Assembly: GCF_017354985.1 (NCBI RefSeq)
Contig: NZ_CP071501.1
Location: 1,817,501 to 1,881,500 of the forward strand
Reading direction: 5' to 3'
Source of the DNA: Shewanella cyperi
Lineage (GTDB): Bacteria > Pseudomonadota > Gammaproteobacteria > Enterobacterales > Shewanellaceae
DNA: 64,000 nt
Below, one piece after another: positions 10,809-19,273 of this stretch (within the stretch, counting starts at the first letter, position 1; every line of letters begins with the position of its first letter). The position numbers were made by a program, and so were the translations under genes. A model generated the notes under the pieces. The model saw only the letters and a list, made by a program, of their open reading frames with translations. It was not told the origin of the DNA and searched no databases.

Positions 10809-11873
10809 TTAGCCTGTTATACCGTTAAGTAAAGCAATGATCCTGTCGGTGTCTGCACTGTTGCTGAAGCTGATGCGGATGGCTTGTTTAAGGCGCGGAT
10901 CCTTGTAGCGTCTTGCCACCACACCACCTTGTTGTAATGCGCCCGCCACGGTTTCCACCTGCTCGAAAAAGGCCAGTACAAAGTTGCCCTGACTGGTGGG
11001 CACCCGGGCGCCGGCTGCAACCAAAGCCTCACGCAGTCTCTGTCCCTGTAACTTGAGTTCTGCCACATCCCGGCGCATCCGCTTGATCCCGGCATCGCTG
11101 AGGGCCGCCAGCGCCAGCTCGGACACGGGCACGGGAACCGGGTAGGGCGCAATCACCCTCATCACCATTTGCACCACATCGTCCCGCGCAATTAAAAAGC
11201 CGCAGCGGGCGCCTGCGAGACCAAAGGCCTTTGACAGGGTGCGCAGCACCACCAGATTGGGGTAACTGTTCAACAACTCGAGGGCACTGCCGGTGTCCGC
11301 AAATTCGGCGTAGGCCTCATCCACCACCACCAGGCGATCATCAAAACGCTTAAGTACGGATTCTATGGTGCCGGGTGAAAGCACTGTGCCCGTGGGGTTG
11401 TTGGGGTTACACAGAAAAATGATTTTGGCATCGGCGACGCCATCCAGTTGCGCGGGCAGCTGGAAATTGTCATCCAATGCCAGGGCCCTCACGCCCACAT
11501 TGAAGGTGGCTGCGCTGATGGCATACATGCCATAGGTGGGACCGAACAGGGCAATACTGTCCTTGCCGGGGGTGCAAAAGCAGCGGATTAGCAGCTCTAT
11601 GGCCTCGTCGGCGCCGCGACCACAGACTATGTTGCTTGCCGGTACCCCAAGGTAAGCACCATAGGCCTCAAGCAGGGCCTTTGGTTGACATTCGGGATAG
11701 CGATTCAACTTATCTATGGTGCTGGCATTGAACGGCGACTCATTGGCATTGACCCAGATATCGCCCTGACCGCCAATGCGTCTGGCGCTTTGGTAAGGCT
11801 CAAGCTCAAGCAGTTCCGGACGGGCCAGCCGTGCCGCCAAACTCATGCCCGGATCAAAAAAGGTGTTGCTCAT
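10809..11873 (-). CDS. hisC: Histidinol-phosphate aminotransferase
   Basis: A fold type I PLP enzyme of 354 residues (E. coli 356) that converts imidazole acetol phosphate and glutamate to histidinol phosphate. The PLP lysine lies in [19 protein letters not shown], with the family motifs [23 protein letters not shown] and VVDEAYAEF. The ATG overlaps the hisD stop by 4 bp (ATGA) and hisB follows after 11 bp. It catalyses step seven of the pathway. Confidence 0.97.
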   Translation of the reverse strand: MSNTFFDPGMSLAARLARPELLELEPYQSARRIGGQGDIWVNANESPFNASTIDKLNRYPECQPKALLEAYGAYLGVPASNIVCGRGADEAIELLIRCFCTPGKDSIALFGPTYGMYAISAATFNVGVRALALDDNFQLPAQLDGVADAKIIFLCNPNNPTGTVLSPGTIESVLKRFDDRLVVVDEAYAEFADTGSALELLNSYPNLVVLRTLSKAFGLAGARCGFLIARDDVVQMVMRVIAPYPVPVPVSELALAALSDAGIKRMRRDVAELKLQGQRLREALVAAGARVPTSQGNFVLAFFEQVETVAGALQQGGVVARRYKDPRLKQAIRISFSNSADTDRIIALLNGITG

Positions 11874-13168
11874 ACTGGTGACTCCCCGGTCTGTAAACGA
11901 ATGGCGACGGCATGGGCGTGGCCACCGAGCGCCTCGGCATTGGCCAGGGTGATCACCGCCTGACCCAGGTTGGCCAGGCCTTCCCGGCTCAGTTCCTGCA
12001 CGGTAAAACGGCGACTGAAATCCGCCAGCGACAGGCTGGATACGGTGCGGCTGTAACCATAGGTGGGCAGCACGTGATTGGTACCTGAAGCATAGTCGCC
12101 GACCGATTCGGGGGTATAGGCGCCGAGAAATACCGAGCCTGCGCTGCGAATGGCCGGCAGCAAATCCCGGGGAGCATGGGTTTGTACTATCAGGTGCTCC
12201 GGTCCGTAAGCGTTGGATACGGCAACGGCTTGTGCCAAGCTTTGTGTCAGAAAAATTCGGCTGTTGGCCAAGGCCTCCAGGGCTATGGCTTTTCTTGGCA
12301 ACTGCTCCAGTTGTTTGGCAAGCTCTGCCACCACCTGCCCGGCGAGGGTGTCAGAATCTGTTACCAGCATGGCCTGAGAGTCGGGGCCGTGCTCGGCCTG
12401 GGACAAAAGATCGGCCGCCACAAACGCTGGATTGGCACCGGCATCGGCAATCACCAACACCTCAGAGGGCCCGGCGGGCATGTCGATGGCGGTTTTCAGT
12501 CCCGGAGTCTGGGCCAATTGGCGTTTGGCTTCGGTAACATAACGGTTGCCTGGGCCGAAAATTTTGTCGACGGGCGCAATGGACTCGGTACCAAAGGCGA
12601 GGGCCGCAATGGCCTGGGCACCGCCACATTGATAAATTTCGTCGATACCGCACTCCCTGGCGGCATAGATGATGGCATCGTCTAAGGGGGGCGGGCTGAC
12701 CAGCACCCGTCTGCGGCAACCGGCGATCCTTGCAGGCAGCGCCAGCATCAGCACGGTCGAGATCAGCGGCGCACTGCCGCCGGGGATATAGAGGCCGACA
12801 CTGTCCAGCGCCTCGCTTCTGAGCTCACAGCGCACCCCTGCCATGGTGTTGATGCACAGGGGCTCAAACTGCTGGGCACTGTGAAAGGCTTCAATATTGG
12901 CCATCGCCAGGGCTATGGCAGACTTCAGTGACGGACTAACCCTGGCACAGGCGGCGTCAATCTCGGATGGAGTGAGGCGCAGTGACTCGGGTTGGCATCT
13001 ATCAAATTGCTTGCTCAGTGCCGCCAGCGCCGCATCGCCACCGCTGCGGACCCTGGCCATGATATCGGCAACCTGCTTGCCCAGTTCGCCCTCATCGACC
13101 AGGGGGGAGCGGGACAAAGCTTCGGCCTGCGCTTCGGTGCTCAATTGGTTCCAGTTGAGGATTTTCAT
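11870..13168 (-). CDS. hisD: Histidinol dehydrogenase
   Basis: A 432-residue zinc enzyme (E. coli 434) that oxidises L-histidinol to L-histidine in two NAD-dependent steps, the end of the pathway. Family motifs include GVGLYIPGGSAPLIS-type glycines near residue 125, the signature DMPAGPSEVLVIAD, the catalytic pair in GPEHLIVQT, and SGTNHVLPT. It lies between hisG (2 bp gap) and hisC (4 bp overlap). Confidence 0.97.
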   Translation of the reverse strand: MKILNWNQLSTEAQAEALSRSPLVDEGELGKQVADIMARVRSGGDAALAALSKQFDRCQPESLRLTPSEIDAACARVSPSLKSAIALAMANIEAFHSAQQFEPLCINTMAGVRCELRSEALDSVGLYIPGGSAPLISTVLMLALPARIAGCRRRVLVSPPPLDDAIIYAARECGIDEIYQCGGAQAIAALAFGTESIAPVDKIFGPGNRYVTEAKRQLAQTPGLKTAIDMPAGPSEVLVIADAGANPAFVAADLLSQAEHGPDSQAMLVTDSDTLAGQVVAELAKQLEQLPRKAIALEALANSRIFLTQSLAQAVAVSNAYGPEHLIVQTHAPRDLLPAIRSAGSVFLGAYTPESVGDYASGTNHVLPTYGYSRTVSSLSLADFSRRFTVQELSREGLANLGQAVITLANAEALGGHAHAVAIRLQTGESPV

Positions 13169-13170
13169 GC

Positions 13171-14070
13171 TTACCCCATCATCTTTTCAATTGGCATCAC
13201 CAGGATGGAACTGGCGCCGAGGGCTTTCAATTGTTCCATGGTGTCCCAGAACAAATCTTCGCTGCTGACGGCGTGGATTGCCACCCTGTTGGTGTCATCG
13301 TTGAGCGGCAGCACTGTTGGGTTTTCGGCACCGGGCAACAGGGCAACAATCTGCTCCAGTGTGGCGGTGGGGGCGTGCAGCAGTATGTATTTGCTTTCCC
13401 GCGCCTGCACCACACCGTTCACCCGCGACATGATTTTGTCCACCAGCGCCTGTTTGCTCGGGCTCAACTCACCGGGGGCCTGCACCAGGCAGGCCATGGA
13501 GCGGAAGATCACCTCGGTCTCATAGAGGCCGTTGGCCTCCAGGGTGGCGCCGGTCGAAACCAGATCGCAGATACCGTCCGCCAAGCCCGCCCTGGGAGCC
13601 ACTTCCACCGACCCCTTAAGCATGCAATCCTGATAGGATATGCCTTTATTTTGCATAAATCTTCGCAGTAGGTTGGGGTAGGACGTCGCTATCCGCAATC
13701 CTTCCAGAGATGCCGCATCCTGATAGGCAAATTCGGTCGGTACCGCCAGGGATAAACGACAGGCACCGAAATCCAATGGTCTGAGTTTGATGACCTCGGC
13801 GCGTTTGCCAATCAGTTCCCGTTCAAGTTGCTCTTCTTCCAGAACGTTCTCGCCAATGATGCCCAGATCCACGACCCCATCCATCACCAGGCCGGGAATA
13901 TCGTCGTCCCTGACCCGCAACAGATCGATGGGCATGTTATCGGCGTGGGCAATGAGGCGTTGCTCGTTGACGTTGAATTTGATGCCGCAGCTTTTCAGCA
14001 GTTGCTGGGAATCTTTCGACAAGCGGCCGGATTTCTGGATGGCGATACGCAGTCTGTTACTTGTGGTCAT
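13171..14070 (-). CDS. hisG: ATP phosphoribosyltransferase
   Basis: The first and feedback-controlled enzyme of histidine synthesis, joining ATP and PRPP. The ATG at 14070 gives 299 residues, equal to E. coli HisG, starting [18 protein letters not shown]; an upstream in-frame ATG at 14133 lies inside the attenuator region and is not used. It is the long form, with a C-terminal regulatory domain (about 225-299) that binds histidine. The PRPP site is the [14 protein letters not shown] loop. An AGGGA Shine-Dalgarno stands 8 bases before the start. Transcription is governed by the leader upstream. Confidence 0.97.
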   Translation of the reverse strand: MTTSNRLRIAIQKSGRLSKDSQQLLKSCGIKFNVNEQRLIAHADNMPIDLLRVRDDDIPGLVMDGVVDLGIIGENVLEEEQLERELIGKRAEVIKLRPLDFGACRLSLAVPTEFAYQDAASLEGLRIATSYPNLLRRFMQNKGISYQDCMLKGSVEVAPRAGLADGICDLVSTGATLEANGLYETEVIFRSMACLVQAPGELSPSKQALVDKIMSRVNGVVQARESKYILLHAPTATLEQIVALLPGAENPTVLPLNDDTNRVAIHAVSSEDLFWDTMEQLKALGASSILVMPIEKMMG

Positions 14071-14135
14071 GGCGTGGATCCCTGTATCTATTTCAGTATC
14101 TAAAGTTATTGCAAAACAATTTTTTGAGCGCAAAG

Positions 14136-14164
14136 AAAAACCCCCGGAATTCCTTCCGGGGGTT
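14136..14164 (-). terminator. his attenuator terminator
   Basis: On the minus strand an 11-bp perfect stem, AACCCCCGGAA (14164-14154) with TTCCGGGGGTT (14149-14139), and a 4-base loop is followed by a run of T (14140-14136). It lies between the leader peptide and hisG, so it must be read through for the operon to be expressed. Confidence 0.93.
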
Positions 14165-14189
14165 CTATTGAAACTTTAGATCCTGACCG

Positions 14190-14228
14190 CCAGAAGGAAA
14201 TAAACCTTCGGCAGTGAGCTTCCGAAGG
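14190..14228 (-). promoter_or_regulatory. his attenuator: competing pairing segments
   Basis: On the minus strand segment 1 is CCTTCGG (14228-14222), segment 2 CCGAAGG (14211-14205) and segment 3 CCTTCTGG (14197-14190). Segments 1 and 2 pair perfectly. Segment 2 can instead pair with 3 (7 bp and one bulge). Segment 3 can pair over 8 bp, with one G-U, to CCGGAAGG (14159-14152), the first arm of the terminator. These exclusive pairings are what a His-responsive switch needs. The mechanism itself is inference. Confidence 0.75.
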
Positions 14229-14279
14229 CTACCGCTTATGATGGTGATGATGGTGCTTGGCAGTCGGAAGTAAGAACAT
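14229..14279 (-). CDS. hisL: his operon leader peptide
   Basis: A 16-codon frame, ATG at 14279 to TAG at 14229, encodes MFLLPTAKHHHHHHKR. It holds six consecutive His codons at 14255-14238. AGAGGA lies just upstream as a Shine-Dalgarno sequence. This is the classical design of a histidine leader: the ribosome stalls on the His codons when charged tRNA-His is scarce, which changes folding of the downstream hairpins. E. coli HisL has seven His codons in a row in a peptide of the same length. Confidence 0.95.
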   Translation of the reverse strand: MFLLPTAKHHHHHHKR

Positions 14280-14330
14280 GGTGGATCCTCTTTAGCATCT
14301 GTTGCGGGTCAATTGCCCGTCGTGAGGTTT

Positions 14331-14359
14331 AAACTAAGCCTATTTTTTTGCCATTGCAA
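14331..14359 (-). promoter_or_regulatory. Promoter of the his operon
   Basis: On the minus strand TTGCAA (14359-14354) and TAGTTT (14336-14331) are separated by exactly 17 bases. Each matches four of six consensus bases. Initiation near 14324 would give about 45 nt before the hisL start. Confidence 0.55.
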
Positions 14360-14447
14360 CCTAATTTTTACCTAACTTCAAAAATCCTCATGATGAATGA
14401 ATATGCAATTACCCCAATGAGCATCGAGTGAATGAAAAATACAAGGC

Positions 14448-14475
14448 TTGTTCCGCAAGCGAATTCCCGCATAAT
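14448..14475 (+). promoter_or_regulatory. Possible promoter of the yoaA gene
   Basis: TTGTTC (14448-14453), a 16-base spacer and CATAAT (14470-14475; five of six). The -35 is weak. I see no LexA box (CTGT, eight bases, ACAG) between here and the gene, although relatives are often DNA-damage linked. Apart from this and the his promoter the 14280-14577 gap shows nothing else. Confidence 0.35.
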
Positions 14476-14577
14476 GCAGGCATTTGAACTTTATCGACTC
14501 TGACTTTGACCGCCAGCCGCATTTTCCCAACAGCCCAAACGCCAACATCCGGCCCCGGAACCCCTGCGGGCAAAGGC

Positions 14578-16500
14578 ATGTCGCTGGTTGAGCGCGTGCA
14601 TGCTGTGCTTGGGCAAGGGGGGCTGTTGGCCAGCCAATTGCGTCACTATCGTGAACGGGCGGTGCAGCTGGAGATGGCCGCCGAGGTGGCCGGGTGTTTG
14701 ACAAGTTCCGCTCAGCCCCTGGTGCTGGAGGCCGGTACGGGCGTGGGAAAGACCTTTGCCTATCTGGTGCCGGCATTGCTGAGCGGAAAGCAGATTATCA
14801 TCAGTACCGGGTCGAAAAATCTGCAGGAGCAATTGTTTTTCAAGGATTTACCCGCACTGCTTGGCTTATTGGGGCTGGACATTCAGGTGGCCTTGCTAAA
14901 GGGGCGCAGTAATTACCTGTGCCAGTGGCGCTTGGCCCGTCAGCTGGAAGCTGTGGGCACACATCAGGAAGCCGTGCTGGACGATCTGCTCAAGCTGCAG
15001 CAGTTTGCCGATAGCACCACAGACGGCGATCTGGGCAATCTCAGCGGCGTTTCCGAGTCTTCACCCGCCATCGGCATGATAAACAGCAGTCGCGACAGTT
15101 GCGGCGGACAAAAGTGTGCCTTCTATGAGCAGTGTTTTACCCGTAAGGCCAGGCAAAGGGCGCTGCAGGCCAGGCTTATAGTGGTTAACCACCATCTGTT
15201 TTTTGCCGACCGCCTGCTTAAAGACACAGGCTTTGCCGAATTGCTGCCCGATGCCGATGCCGTGGTATTTGATGAAGCCCATTTGCTGCCCGATATTGCC
15301 GTCAGCTATTTCGGCTCGCAATTGTCGATGGGCCGTATCAAACGGCTGCTGGATGAGGTCGACAAGGTGTACCAGCAGCAACTGCGCGATACGGCGCAGC
15401 TGGCTGCCATGGCCGGTCGTTGCAGCGAACGGCTGAGCGATTGGCAAAATCGGCTGTTGGACAAGGGCTATAACGATTGGCGTGACAGCCTGGCCGACAA
15501 GGAAATGGCAGCGGCTTCCTGGGCCCTGGTGGCCGAGTTGTTGGCGTTGGAAAAATTGGTCCAGGCCCACTTGGGCCGCAGCGAAATACTGGATGTGTTG
15601 GCGCCGTCGCTGACCGAGGTGCGGGCACAACTGGAACAATTTTTTCATTGTGATAATCCCGAGGCTGCCTACAGTGTGGAGTGGGGGGAGCGGCATTTAC
15701 AGCTGCGGATTGCCGCCATGGATGTGGCGCGCCAGTGCGCTGAGCTGTTCAATGATAACAGCCGCTGGGTATTTACCTCGGCGACCTTGCAGGTGCAGGG
15801 CTCTCTGGGTTTCTTTGTCAGGGGAATGGGGCTGACAAAGGCGCGGCAAGTGGTGCTCTCCAGTCCCTTTGACTATCCCAATCAGGCGCTCCTCTGTGTG
15901 CCGCGCCACCTGGGGCATGTGGCCAATCAGACGGCCATGGTCAAACGCCTGGTGGATATCTGCCTGAAGGCTTTTGCGGCGGCCAGAGGCCGCACCTTTG
16001 TGCTGTTCACCAGCCACAGAATGCTGCAACTGGTGGCCCATGGACTTGCGGGGCGTACGCCCTATCCCATGCTGGTGCAGGGGCAGGGCAGCAAGCAGCA
16101 GCTGTTGTCCAAGTTTCGGCAACTGGGGGATGCGGTACTCTTGGGTACCGGCAGTTTTTGGGAAGGGGTGGACGTGCGCGGCCATTCGCTGTCCTGCGTC
16201 ATCATAGACAAACTGCCTTTTGCTTCTCCCGATGATCCTCTTTTCCGGGCCCGCGCCGGTCAATGCCAGCGCCAGGGACTGGATCCCTTTACCCAGGTGT
16301 CTTTACCCCAGGCGGTGATTGCCCTTAAGCAGGGCGCCGGACGTCTCATTCGTGATGAGCGTGATAAAGGAGTGCTCATCATCTGTGACAATCGTTTGGT
16401 CAACCGCGATTATGGGCGTGCCTTTCTCGGGTCATTGCCGCCTATGGCCCGCACCCGGGATCTGGACCGGGCTTTGGCATTCCTGGCTGACATTCCCTGA
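14578..16500 (+). CDS. yoaA: ATP-dependent DNA helicase, DinG/XPD family (YoaA)
   Basis: A superfamily 2 iron-sulphur helicase acting 5'-3' on damaged or structured DNA; in E. coli YoaA works with the HolC polymerase subunit. The ATG at 14578 gives 640 residues (E. coli 636) and begins MSLVERVHAVLGQGG. An in-frame TTG at 14506 adds 24 residues of low-complexity sequence. Seen in order: Walker A VLEAGTGVGKTFAYLVPALL; a 4Fe-4S loop with cysteines in NYLCQW and CGGQKCAFYEQCF; the DEAH box VVFDEAHLLPD; and C-terminal motifs LLGTGSFWEGVDV and QGAGRLIRDERDKG. It is upstream of tsaB in the same direction, as yoaA is in E. coli. Confidence 0.92.
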   Translation: MSLVERVHAVLGQGGLLASQLRHYRERAVQLEMAAEVAGCLTSSAQPLVLEAGTGVGKTFAYLVPALLSGKQIIISTGSKNLQEQLFFKDLPALLGLLGLDIQVALLKGRSNYLCQWRLARQLEAVGTHQEAVLDDLLKLQQFADSTTDGDLGNLSGVSESSPAIGMINSSRDSCGGQKCAFYEQCFTRKARQRALQARLIVVNHHLFFADRLLKDTGFAELLPDADAVVFDEAHLLPDIAVSYFGSQLSMGRIKRLLDEVDKVYQQQLRDTAQLAAMAGRCSERLSDWQNRLLDKGYNDWRDSLADKEMAAASWALVAELLALEKLVQAHLGRSEILDVLAPSLTEVRAQLEQFFHCDNPEAAYSVEWGERHLQLRIAAMDVARQCAELFNDNSRWVFTSATLQVQGSLGFFVRGMGLTKARQVVLSSPFDYPNQALLCVPRHLGHVANQTAMVKRLVDICLKAFAAARGRTFVLFTSHRMLQLVAHGLAGRTPYPMLVQGQGSKQQLLSKFRQLGDAVLLGTGSFWEGVDVRGHSLSCVIIDKLPFASPDDPLFRARAGQCQRQGLDPFTQVSLPQAVIALKQGAGRLIRDERDKGVLIICDNRLVNRDYGRAFLGSLPPMARTRDLDRALAFLADIP

Positions 16501-16577
16501 GTCTGTATTCCCCGGGGGCTTTCTAGTAGAATGGCGCCACTTTTTTGCCGCAGCCTATAGCGGCACCGGATTTGAAG

Positions 16578-17312
16578 ATGAGTGACATGAGCCAAACTCC
16601 CTCCGCCATCCAACTGAGCGCCAATCCCGTCATTTTGGCCCTGGATACCTGTACCGAAGCCTGCTCTGCTGCCCTTTGGGCCAACGGGCAACTCTACGCC
16701 GACATGGCCGATGCGCCGCGGGAGCACAGCCAACGTTTACTGCCGATGATAGACGCCTTGCTGACCGACGCCGGCCTGACCCTGGCGGATGTGGATCTGC
16801 TTGCCTATGGTCGTGGTCCGGGCAGTTTTACCGGCATACGGATTTGTACCAGCATGACGCAGGGGCTGGCACTGGCCAGAGACTTGCCCGTGATTGGCAT
16901 CTCCACTTTGGCGGCCATGGCTCAGCAGGTGATGCAGCAGGAAGGCGCACCGGAAGTGCTGGCTGCCATCGATGCCCGCATGGGAGAGGTCTACATGGGC
17001 CAGTTCAAACTGGTGAATGGCCTGGCGACCCTGGTCGGCGAGGAACAGGTATGTCCTCCCGAACTGGTGGCCCTGGTCGATGCCGGCAGTCAGGTGTATG
17101 CCTGTGGCACCGGTTTTGATGCTTACCCACAACTGCTTGAACTCAATGGCGGACTGGTTGCCTCAGATAAGGTGAAATTCCCCTCTGCGGCGGCTATGAT
17201 TGAATTGGCCAAGGCCGGGATAGCGCTGGGCCAGGTGACCTCGGTCGATGACTTGGAACCCGTTTACTTGCGTGATACCGTAGCCTGGAAGAAATTACCC
17301 GGGCGTGAATAA
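16578..17312 (+). CDS. tsaB: tRNA threonylcarbamoyladenosine biosynthesis protein TsaB
   Basis: An ASKHA-fold scaffold that binds TsaD and TsaE to place the essential t6A modification at position 37 of ANN-decoding tRNAs. Recognisable parts are VILALDTCTEACSAALW, PREHSQRLLPMIDALL, LLAYGRGPGSFTGIRI, GISTLAAMAQQV, AAIDARMGEVYMG and the end EPVYLRDTVAWKKLPGRE. The ATG at 16578 gives 244 residues (E. coli 231). ATG at 16587 is also possible, and the open frame further up to a TTG at 16545 is unlikely. It heads a small run of genes with 17328 and 17689. Confidence 0.95.
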   Translation: MSDMSQTPSAIQLSANPVILALDTCTEACSAALWANGQLYADMADAPREHSQRLLPMIDALLTDAGLTLADVDLLAYGRGPGSFTGIRICTSMTQGLALARDLPVIGISTLAAMAQQVMQQEGAPEVLAAIDARMGEVYMGQFKLVNGLATLVGEEQVCPPELVALVDAGSQVYACGTGFDAYPQLLELNGGLVASDKVKFPSAAAMIELAKAGIALGQVTSVDDLEPVYLRDTVAWKKLPGRE

Positions 17313-17327
17313 TAACGGGGTGTAATT

Positions 17328-17696
17328 ATGATGGCACAGGGCCAACACGGGAGCGCATTCTCCTGGTCCCCACAGGGGATAGCGGCCTATGTGCAATCCG
17401 GAGGGGCAATGCAGCTGGACTTCAATCGCAGTCTTCCCGTCAACATGGGCGCGCGCCAGATAGCCCCCGTGGCTGCACGCCAGCAGCAGGAAACCGTTAC
17501 GGTTGACCCAGAACAGCCTGAAGCCAGGTCGGCCAAGGGCTTTTTGGTGCCCCTGGATGAGCGCCTTAACGCCAAACTGGCCTATGACAGACACACCCGC
17601 GCCAATCAGGGCGCCATTTCCCAATACCTGCTGACCCAACACGCCGATAAGCGTGAACAGATCCAAAAGATGGTGGGAATCGATCTCTATGCCTGA
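17328..17696 (+). CDS. Conserved hypothetical protein downstream of tsaB
   Basis: A 122-residue soluble protein that I do not recognise by name. The N-terminal 70 residues are rich in Q, A, G and P and are probably disordered. The C-terminal 50 residues look ordered and helical (DERLNAKLAYDRHTRANQGA, then KREQIQKMVGIDLYA), and I recall similar VDLYA-ended proteins in Vibrio and Shewanella. There is no signal peptide, membrane segment or cysteine. It starts 15 bp after tsaB, and its stop lies within the start of the next gene, so the three are probably co-expressed. A second ATG at 17331 is an alternative start. Function unknown. Confidence 0.75.
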   Translation: MMAQGQHGSAFSWSPQGIAAYVQSGGAMQLDFNRSLPVNMGARQIAPVAARQQQETVTVDPEQPEARSAKGFLVPLDERLNAKLAYDRHTRANQGAISQYLLTQHADKREQIQKMVGIDLYA

Positions 17697-18384
17697 TCCC
17701 CTGACCGGGATCCCCGGCCGCTCCCGCTTCCTGTTTGAATTACTCCTGGCTCTGACCCTGACCCGGCTACCCTGGCTGGGTATTCCCTTCAAGTGGCTGG
17801 AAAGTTTTTTCCATGAATTATCCCATGCCTTTATGACCGTCATCAGCGGTGGTGAAGTCAGCCATATCAGTTTGTTTGCCAATGGTGCCGGCCTGTGCTT
17901 CAGCGAAGGCGGCATGCCAGTGCTTATCGGCATCGCCGGTTACGCCGGCGCAGCCCTGTGGGGCGGGCTGCTGTTTTCCCTGGCAACCTGGCCCAGGGGG
18001 ATCCGCACCAGCTATGCCTTGCTCGGCACCATGGTGCTTGGGGTCATAGTCGCCTGGGGCCGTGACTTGTTGACCTTATCCATGCTGCTTTGCCTGGCGA
18101 TACTCTTTTTTCTGCCGCTGCGCTTAAGTCAGGCCAGTTGGCTGGTGTCGGGCCTGAGGATCATGGGCTTAATGGTGATGCTTAATGCTTTGGCCAGCCC
18201 GACGGTATTGCTGGGGATGGGGGGACGCGGGGATGCGGCGTTACTTGCCGAGCTGACCTGGTTACCGGAAATCTTCTGGATTGTGCTCTGGCTGTTGTTG
18301 GCGCTGAGTGTGCTGTATCTGTGCTGGCGCCGTGTTGAGCGGATCAGTTTGGCGCGCGATCAGCTCATTGGTAACAAAGTATGA
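17689..18384 (+). CDS. M50B-like integral membrane metallopeptidase
   Basis: A 231-residue polytopic membrane protein with about six hydrophobic segments. An HExxH zinc motif (H42, E43, H46 in WLESFFHELSHAFM) sits at the edge of the first segment, as in site-2-protease relatives. GRGDAALLAELTWLP near residues 181-195 resembles the conserved DAxxLAELT element of the Peptidase M50B-like family and may give the third zinc ligand. The ATG at 17689 overlaps the previous gene by 8 bp; the frame upstream inside that gene is not used. The substrate is unknown and no anti-sigma factor is nearby. Assignment of catalytic activity is inference. Confidence 0.8.
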   Translation: MPDPLTGIPGRSRFLFELLLALTLTRLPWLGIPFKWLESFFHELSHAFMTVISGGEVSHISLFANGAGLCFSEGGMPVLIGIAGYAGAALWGGLLFSLATWPRGIRTSYALLGTMVLGVIVAWGRDLLTLSMLLCLAILFFLPLRLSQASWLVSGLRIMGLMVMLNALASPTVLLGMGGRGDAALLAELTWLPEIFWIVLWLLLALSVLYLCWRRVERISLARDQLIGNKV

Positions 18385-18465
18385 AGCCTGCTTGGCAAGG
18401 GCGGTTGTGGCTGTTAGCTTAGGTTAACCATATCAAAGCCTTAGACTGGTAAAAGGAGTTTCCCC

Positions 18466-19272
18466 ATGAAAAAGACCCTGCTGTGCGGCATGCTGTTGTC
18501 GCTTTGTTCCCTTACAGCCCATGCCGATCCCGCCATGGAGCAGGCCCTGAACAATCCCCTGCGCAGTGCCGATAATCAAGCGCGCGACCAGTACCGTCAT
18601 CCAGGTGAGACCTTAGGTTTTTTCGATGTCCAGGCGGGCAAGACTGTGATTGAGCTTTGGCCCGGTAGTGGTTGGTATGCGGAAATTCTGGCGCCACTGT
18701 TGGCGAAAGACGGCCATTATGTGGCCGCCAATTTCGATACCCAGCCGGCAAAAGACAATCCGGCCCCCGCTTATCGGGCCAAAATTGGGCTGGCCTTCGA
18801 GGCCTGGCTTGATGAACACAGGTCGGCACTTGGCAACGCCTCCAGCCTGGCCTTTGATCCGCCATTCAAAAGCTCCCTTGGCAATGACAACAGCGCCGAT
18901 GTGGTGTTGACCTTCCGTAATCTGCATAACTGGGCCATGCAAGGGCAATTGGAAACCGTGTTCGACTCGGCGTACCGGGTGTTGAAGCCCGGTGGCGTGC
19001 TCGGGGTGGTGGAACACAGGGCCAAGCCAGGCATGACTATGGACTCGGGTTACATGGATGAGGCGCAGATGATTGCCATGGCGGAAAAGGCCGGCTTTAC
19101 CCTGGCCGCCAAAAGCGAGATCAATGCCAATCCCAAGGACAGCAAAGATCATCCCAAAGGGGTTTGGACCCTGCCTCCCCGTCTGGCGTTGGGTGATACG
19201 GACAAGGAAAAGTACCTGGCCATTGGCGAGAGCGATCGCATGACGCTGAAGTTTGTCAAACCCGGAGCCTGA
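18466..19272 (+). CDS. Predicted exported SAM-dependent methyltransferase (COG4798-like)
   Basis: 268 residues. Residues 1-20 (MKKTLLCGMLLSLCSLTAHA) form a standard Sec signal peptide, so the protein is predicted to be periplasmic. The mature part has a Rossmann methyltransferase pattern: motif I TVIELWPGSGWYAEILAPLL, motif II region HYVAANFD, then ADVVLTFRNLHNW and a post-motif GGVLGVVEHRA. S-adenosylmethionine is not known to be plentiful in the periplasm, so the real activity is open. AAGGAG precedes the start. Its stop is one base before the start of the hydrolase gene. Confidence 0.85.
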   Translation: MKKTLLCGMLLSLCSLTAHADPAMEQALNNPLRSADNQARDQYRHPGETLGFFDVQAGKTVIELWPGSGWYAEILAPLLAKDGHYVAANFDTQPAKDNPAPAYRAKIGLAFEAWLDEHRSALGNASSLAFDPPFKSSLGNDNSADVVLTFRNLHNWAMQGQLETVFDSAYRVLKPGGVLGVVEHRAKPGMTMDSGYMDEAQMIAMAEKAGFTLAAKSEINANPKDSKDHPKGVWTLPPRLALGDTDKEKYLAIGESDRMTLKFVKPGA

Positions 19273-19273
19273 T

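Noticed and set aside
14238..14255. Six tandem His codons resembling an engineered His-tag or vector remnant
   Set aside because: They lie in a short frame with its own ribosome site, upstream of hisG and an attenuator hairpin. This is the natural hisL leader.
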